From Stutzerimonas stutzeri (GTDB lineage: Bacteria > Pseudomonadota > Gammaproteobacteria > Pseudomonadales > Pseudomonadaceae), in NCBI RefSeq assembly GCF_019090095.1, contig NZ_JAGQFP010000001.1, positions 62,001 through 126,000 on the forward strand: 64,000 nucleotides of DNA. The letters are read 5' to 3'. A program made the position numbers and the translations under genes. Of the stretch, positions 59,714 through 64,000 are shown piece by piece. Within the stretch, counting starts at the first letter, position 1. Every line of letters starts with the position of its first letter. Below the pieces are notes generated by a model, which was not told the origin of the DNA, did not search any database, and was given only the letters and a program-made list of their open reading frames with translations.

Positions 59714-60574
59714 ATGAGCGATTATCAGGAAACTCTCTACGAGGGATACGGCCAGCGCTTCAGGATCGACAAGATGCTGCATGAGGTGCGCACCGAGCAC
59801 CAGCATCTGGTCATCTTCGAGAACGCCCGCATGGGTCGCGTCATGGCACTCGATGGGGTGATTCAAACCACCGAGGCGGACGAATTCATCTACCACGAGA
59901 TGCTTACCCACGTACCGATTCTGGCCCACGGCCTGGCGCGCCGGGTACTGATCATCGGTGGTGGCGACGGCGGCATGCTGCGCGAAGTCGCCAAGCACAG
60001 CGATGTCGAGAGCATCACCATGGTCGAGATCGATGGCACCGTGGTGGAGATGTGCAAGGAGTTCCTGCCCGAGCATTCGAAGGGTGCCTTCAATGACCCG
60101 CGTCTGAATCTCGTGATCGATGATGGCATGCGTTTCGTGGCGACCACCGAAGAAAAATTCGACGTGATCATTTCCGATTCGACCGATCCCATCGGGCCCG
60201 GCGAGGTGCTTTTCTCGGAGAATTTCTATCAGGCGTGCCGTCGATGCCTCAACGAAGGCGGGATTCTGGTCACCCAGAACGGTACTCCCTTCATGCAGTT
60301 GAGCGAGGTGCAGACCACCGCCAAACGCATGACCGGCCTGTTTCCGGACTGGCATTTCTACCAGGCTGCGGTGCCTACCTATATCGGCGGTGCCATGACC
60401 TTCGCCTGGGGCGCCTGCGATTCCGACAGCCGCAAGCTGTCGCTGGAAACCCTGCACCAGCGGTTCAACGGCAGTGGCATCGTGACCCGTTATTACAATC
60501 CGCATATCCATCTCGGCGCATTTGCGCTGCCGCAGTACGTGTTACAGGCCATCAACAAGCCCAGCAACGGCTAA
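59714..60574 (+). CDS. speE: Polyamine aminopropyltransferase (spermidine synthase)
   Basis: 286-residue SpeE, which transfers aminopropyl from decarboxylated SAM to putrescine and releases methylthioadenosine. The nucleotide-binding segment is [14 protein letters not shown] near residue 80, and [14 protein letters not shown] carries the catalytic Asp. [14 protein letters not shown] near the start matches the family. I chose the ATG at 59714, with agggaga upstream, over the in-frame extension to 59579. Its by-product feeds the mtn pathway encoded just upstream. Confidence 0.96.
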   Translation: MSDYQETLYEGYGQRFRIDKMLHEVRTEHQHLVIFENARMGRVMALDGVIQTTEADEFIYHEMLTHVPILAHGLARRVLIIGGGDGGMLREVAKHSDVESITMVEIDGTVVEMCKEFLPEHSKGAFNDPRLNLVIDDGMRFVATTEEKFDVIISDSTDPIGPGEVLFSENFYQACRRCLNEGGILVTQNGTPFMQLSEVQTTAKRMTGLFPDWHFYQAAVPTYIGGAMTFAWGACDSDSRKLSLETLHQRFNGSGIVTRYYNPHIHLGAFALPQYVLQAINKPSNG

Positions 60575-60581
60575 GCTGGTT

Positions 60582-60610
60582 GGTGCGCGGCCAAGGTTTG
60601 GCTGCGCACC
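60582..60610 (+). terminator. Hairpin after speE
   Basis: ggtgcgc (60582-60588) pairs with gcgcacc (60604-60610), and gccaa/ttggc extends the stem. It begins 8 bases after the speE stop; a short ttt follows a few bases later. Probable terminator. Confidence 0.6.
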
Positions 60611-60925
60611 GAGGCCTTTCAACACCCGAGCACGGTGGCCGCTGCCGCTCGATAGGCCATTGCGGCAGCGACCTATACACCGTATGTTCGAATGGTGGTT
60701 GTGCCGTGTGAGCTGTATGAGGCCGCCGGGCGATGGGCGTTAGGCCGGCTTCATCGAACTACCGGGTCATGCAGTGGCCTATTAGAAAGACCACAAGGTT
60801 TTTCCGCTTCGTACGACCAGGCAACGGCGACTCCCTGTTGGCTATCCAGCCAACTCCGCAACGAGGTGAGAACAAAGCTTTCCATTCCTGAAAATCGTCA
60901 TCCATGGGTGAGAGGAGGTTGTTTT
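60611..60925. other. Gap of about 315 bp with two further perfect hairpins
   Basis: No convincing ORF lies here. Two inverted repeats stand out: cgctgccgc (60640-60648) with gcggcagcg (60662-60670), and gttggct (60837-60843) with agccaac (60848-60854), loop atcc. The second lies about 70 bases before the next gene and may be in its leader. A frame from 60692 that runs into the next gene is not protein-like before 60926. Confidence 0.45.
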
Positions 60926-61267
60926 ATGAGTACCACCTTCCATGAGGATGTAAGCAGCAACGTGCTTCTAAGGATGAAAGAGGGCGGTTTCGATTTCGCC
61001 CGGGTCCACCCGATAGAGTTCTACGCAGTATTTCCAGATCGAGAGCGCGCCTGCGCTGCCGCCAGCAATTTTCGCGGCGAGTCGGTCAATACGCAGATAG
61101 CCCCGCGCGATGATGGGGCCTGGGATCTGCAGGTCAGCAAGGTGATGTATGCCACGTTCGATGGCATCGGTGATTTCGAACAGGACCTGGAGAACCTGGT
61201 CGAGCCCTTGGGTGGCGTCGTGGACGGCTGGGGTGTCACCCAGGAACTGTCCGGGTGTTCCGTCTGA
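60926..61267 (+). CDS. RraB-family protein (ribonuclease E inhibitor-like)
   Basis: A 113-residue protein of the RraB/DUF695-like family. RraB in E. coli binds RNase E and modulates its activity. The RVHPIEFYAVFPDRERA segment, the central KVMYATFDGIGDFEQDLE and the end GGVVDGWGV match pseudomonad members. A strong gaggagg precedes the ATG. Function is inferred from the family; it could also be a related protein of unknown role. It is convergent with the LysR gene. Confidence 0.8.
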   Translation: MSTTFHEDVSSNVLLRMKEGGFDFARVHPIEFYAVFPDRERACAAASNFRGESVNTQIAPRDDGAWDLQVSKVMYATFDGIGDFEQDLENLVEPLGGVVDGWGVTQELSGCSV

Positions 61268-61279
61268 GCATCGCTTCAT

Positions 61280-62236
61280 TCAGTTGAAACGGAGTCCGCT
61301 TTGCAGTGCCTGGTCCCATGGCGGGACCGGGCCGAAGCGGCGTTTCAGAAACTCCAGCAATAACCGGCTCCGGGAATCGGCCTCCCGGGTGAGCCGCAGC
61401 GCGTAGATGCCGCTTGGTTCCGGTTTTGGTAGCCCCTGCTCGCAGAATAGGGGCAATAGCTCCCCCCGTAGCAGGTGCTCGCTGACCAGCCAGGTCGGCA
61501 GGTGGGCGATGCCCAGGCCGGCGAGCGCACCGCTCAACAGCGCCTCGGCATTGTTCGCCACCATGCGCAAGCGTTTGGGGCGGAGCAGTTGCTGTTTGCC
61601 CGACTGGTCGAAGCGCCAGGCATATTGCGGTGCCAGCGCATCCCAGTCCAACCCGTCGTGGGCCGGCAGATCCGCGACCGTTTGCGGCATGCCCCGTTGT
61701 TGAAGATATGCCGGGCTGGCGCAGACGATGCGCAGCATGGGCGCTAGCGGCGTGGCGACCAGGCGCGTATCGGCCAACGGACCGATACGTAAGACCAGAT
61801 CGACGTCGCCCAGGTGTTCCCCCTGTAGATCGACGAAGCTGTCGATTAGCCGCAGCTGAATATCGACGCCCGGATAAGCCTGCAGAAACTCCGCCAGCGC
61901 GGGCGCCAGATGCCTGCGCCCGAACGGCGCCGGTGCATCGATGCGGATACGGCCTTGCGGTGCGCTTTGCAAAGAAGTGATCTCTGCACGCGCCAGCTGC
62001 AGCTCCTGGACGATGCGCCTGGCGCGTTCGGCGAATGCATGTCCGGCCGTGGTCGGTTTGATTGAGTGGGTGTTGCGGCTGACCAGCTGGCAATCGAGTG
62101 ACCGTTCCAGCGAATCGATACGCCGTGCCACGGCTGAGGGCGTCAGTGCGTGCAGGCGAGCCGCCCCGGAAAAACTACCCGCGTCGAGCACATCGAGAAA
62201 TAGCTTGAGCTGACTGGTCAGGGCATTGGCGTCCAT
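61280..62236 (-). CDS. LysR-family transcriptional regulator
   Basis: A 318-residue LysR regulator. The N-terminal helix-turn-helix is LFLDVLDAGSFSGAARLH with TPSAVARRIDSLE. The effector domain begins about residue 90 (GRIRIDAPAPFGRRHLAPAL). It belongs to the branch often linked to efflux or aromatic metabolism. I chose ATG 62236, which gives the usual LysR spacing; ATG 62272 is possible. It is divergent from a TauE/SafE-type permease across about 105 bases, its most likely target. Confidence 0.88.
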   Translation of the reverse strand: MDANALTSQLKLFLDVLDAGSFSGAARLHALTPSAVARRIDSLERSLDCQLVSRNTHSIKPTTAGHAFAERARRIVQELQLARAEITSLQSAPQGRIRIDAPAPFGRRHLAPALAEFLQAYPGVDIQLRLIDSFVDLQGEHLGDVDLVLRIGPLADTRLVATPLAPMLRIVCASPAYLQQRGMPQTVADLPAHDGLDWDALAPQYAWRFDQSGKQQLLRPKRLRMVANNAEALLSGALAGLGIAHLPTWLVSEHLLRGELLPLFCEQGLPKPEPSGIYALRLTREADSRSRLLLEFLKRRFGPVPPWDQALQSGLRFN

Positions 62237-62341
62237 ATCGATCGTTCTGCTATGCGTGAAAGGCAAAACCATTGTGCGCGCTTGTGCATGTACCTGCTAG
62301 AAGCGGCTGCGTAGCATGGCGTTTTCTTTTGGAAAACGAGC

Positions 62342-63097
62342 ATGGGATTCGTCGAATTCGGGCTGAACGTGGTGTTGGGCTTGGCCTTGGGGACGCTTGG
62401 CGGCCTGTTCGGCATTGGCGGCGGGCTCATTGCGATCCCGGTCCTCGGCGTGCTGTTCGATCTGGATCAGCAGGTGGCTCAAGGGACGGCGCTGGTCATG
62501 GTGGTGCCCAACGTGCTGCTGGCGATCTGGCGCTATCACCAGCGCAACCGTATCGACCCACGTCACGCTGCGGCCTTGGGTGTGGCCAGTTTCTGCTTCG
62601 CCATCGCCGGTGCGGCCGTGGCTGTCTCGCTGGATGCTGGACGCATGCGTATCGGCTTCATCGGTTTCCTGGTCGCCCTGGCCATCTATACGCTGTCGCG
62701 CGTATTCATAAAGCACCAGCCTGGCGGAACCGAGCTGCGCCACCCATGGCCATGGTTAGGCGTGCTGGGCGCCTGGGCAGGAGCGCTGGGCGGCTTGTTC
62801 GGCGTGGGGGGCGCGGTGCTGGCCACGCCGGTGTTGACGGCGGTGTTCGGCACCTCGCAGGTTGTGGCACAGGGGCTATCGCTGTCGCTGGCAGCACCGA
62901 GTACGGCCGTCACGCTGGTCACCTATGCCACCCACGGTCAGGTCGACTGGGCGTTGGGGGTGCCGCTGGCCATTGGCGGGTTGCTCAGCATCAGCCTGGG
63001 CGTGAAGCTTGCGCACGCGCTGCCGGAGCGTCTGCTGCGTCTTATGTTCAGTGGCTTTCTGCTGCTGAGTGCGGCCATGCTGGCGCTCGAGATCTAG
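62342..63097 (+). CDS. TauE/SafE (TSUP) family permease
   Basis: 251 residues, with about eight membrane helices in two related halves. Each half carries the family repeat: LGGLFGIGGGLIAIPVLG near residue 20 and LGGLFGVGGAVLATPVL near residue 150. TSUP proteins move sulfite, sulfonates or organic acids; the substrate here is unknown. Divergent from the LysR gene, which probably regulates it. It converges with the MATE gene across 13 bases. Confidence 0.88.
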   Translation: MGFVEFGLNVVLGLALGTLGGLFGIGGGLIAIPVLGVLFDLDQQVAQGTALVMVVPNVLLAIWRYHQRNRIDPRHAAALGVASFCFAIAGAAVAVSLDAGRMRIGFIGFLVALAIYTLSRVFIKHQPGGTELRHPWPWLGVLGAWAGALGGLFGVGGAVLATPVLTAVFGTSQVVAQGLSLSLAAPSTAVTLVTYATHGQVDWALGVPLAIGGLLSISLGVKLAHALPERLLRLMFSGFLLLSAAMLALEI

Positions 63098-63110
63098 CCG
63101 CCAGCTCCGC

Positions 63111-64000
63111 TCATGGCTGGGTTTGCATGGCCGTCGCCGGCTGCCGGCGAATTTCCCGGCGTGCGCTGCGCGCCAGGCGGATGGTCAGCAGGATCGCGGC
63201 GCAACTCAGACCGGCGATCAGCCCCTGCCAGAGACCTGCCGGGCCGCTCGGTTCGCCAAACCTATCGGTGAGGCCCAAGGTGTAGCCGACCGGCAGGCCG
63301 ATCCCCCAATAGGCGAAGAGGGTAAAGATCATGGTCATGCGCGTGTCCTGGTAACCACGCAAGGCGCCGGCTGCGGTTACCTGGACCACGTCGGAGAACT
63401 GGAACAGTGCGGCGTAGAAGAACAGGCTGGCGGCCACCGCAATCACTGCCGGGTCGGGGGTATAGATCCGGGCGATCTGCTCGCTGAACAACAGCATCGA
63501 GCCGGCCGAAAAACAGGCATAGACCAGGCTGGACACGATTCCGACGCCAGCGGCGAAACGTGCATCGCGAGGTGCGCCACGCCCCAGGGCCTGGCCGATC
63601 CGTATGGTGATCGCCATACCCAGCGACAGCGGAATCATGAAGATCAGCGAGGTGAAATTGAGCGCGATCTGGTGGCCCGCCACTACCGTGGCGCCTAGCG
63701 CGCCGATCAGCAGTGCAATGACCGAGAAGATGCTGGCCTCGGCAAACACGGCGATGCCGATCGGCACACCCACCGAGAGCAGGCGGCTCAGTACTGACCA
63801 TTGTGGCCAATCGAAGCGGGCAAACAGCTGGCTGGGCTGGTAATACCCGGCTCGGCGCACCCAGAACAGCATCGCCAGCAACATGAAGCCCATGACCAGC
63901 GCAGTTGCCCATCCGCAGCCGACACCACCCATCGCGGGCAGGCCCAACTTGCCGTAGATGAAGATGTAGTTCAGCGGAATGTTCAAAGTCAGCGCGAGAA
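63111..64000 (-). CDS. MATE family efflux protein (5' part beyond the window)
   Basis: About 296 residues of the C-terminal part are visible; the frame is open through the right edge. The visible start at 63986 is an internal TTG within LALTLNIPLNYIF, not a start codon. Hydrophobic helices, the segment GVPIGIAVFAEASIFSV, and AGHQIALNFTSLIFMIPLSL match NorM-type MATE Na+ or H+ drug antiporters. The tail is basic. Substrate unknown. Confidence 0.9.
   Translation of the reverse strand, partial: LALTLNIPLNYIFIYGKLGLPAMGGVGCGWATALVMGFMLLAMLFWVRRAGYYQPSQLFARFDWPQWSVLSRLLSVGVPIGIAVFAEASIFSVIALLIGALGATVVAGHQIALNFTSLIFMIPLSLGMAITIRIGQALGRGAPRDARFAAGVGIVSSLVYACFSAGSMLLFSEQIARIYTPDPAVIAVAASLFFYAALFQFSDVVQVTAAGALRGYQDTRMTMIFTLFAYWGIGLPVGYTLGLTDRFGEPSGPAGLWQGLIAGLSCAAILLTIRLARSARREIRRQPATAMQTQP

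Overview
The window is G+C-rich gammaproteobacterial DNA from a Pseudomonas-type genome (Pseudomonas sensu lato). Three things point there: the mtnA, gyrA, serC, pheA, hisC, tyrA-aroA fusion, cmk, rpsA gene order; the folE, smr, prmB, aroC, mtnBDC, alkA, speE order; and a LexA-boxed imuA-imuB-dnaE2 cassette. All three are typical of pseudomonads. GyrA carries Ser83 and Asp87, the usual quinolone-sensitive residues.

Region 1 (1 to about 21.8 kb) is the right-hand part of a non-ribosomal peptide synthetase (NRPS) locus. The first gene is cut by the left edge. It begins inside a fatty acyl-AMP ligase domain and continues PCP, C-A-PCP, C-A-PCP-E, C-A-PCP. The second gene overlaps it by one base and encodes C-A-PCP-E, C-A-PCP-E. 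Read by colinearity, the line makes an acyl-X-(D-Asp)-Ser-(D-Ser)-(D-X) chain, where X is the unassigned residue picked by two adenylation domains with the same code. There is no thioesterase. The second enzyme ends in an epimerase domain and is followed by an HSL-family alpha/beta-hydrolase. Release and any later modules must be encoded outside the window or work unusually.

Region 2 (22.1 to 33.1 kb) is accessory. It holds a VTT-membrane/flavoprotein fusion that has lost its redox cysteines, a fosmidomycin-resistance-type MFS pump, the SOS mutasome operon with a clear LexA box, an orphan cbb3 oxidase subunit CcoN, and the remains of a 1-Cys peroxiredoxin gene.

Region 3 (33.1 to 45.6 kb) is housekeeping: methionine salvage (mtnA), DNA gyrase A, and the serine/aromatic/histidine supra-operon serC-pheA-hisC-tyrA/aroA-cmk running into rpsA. 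The rpsA gene ends at a strong terminator and is not followed by ihfB.

Region 4 (45.6 to 64 kb) begins with a MarR regulator divergent from a PLP aminotransferase. It continues with a GST, folE, an Smr-domain protein, an isochorismatase-like protein, prmB, aroC, an MFS transporter, mtnB-mtnD-mtnC, two tiny PLDc_N membrane proteins, alkA, speE, an RraB-like protein, a LysR regulator, a TauE/SafE-type permease and the C-terminal part of a MATE pump cut by the right edge. SpeE releases methylthioadenosine, which the mtn genes recycle. No CRISPR array, tRNA, rRNA, insertion sequence or phage gene was seen.
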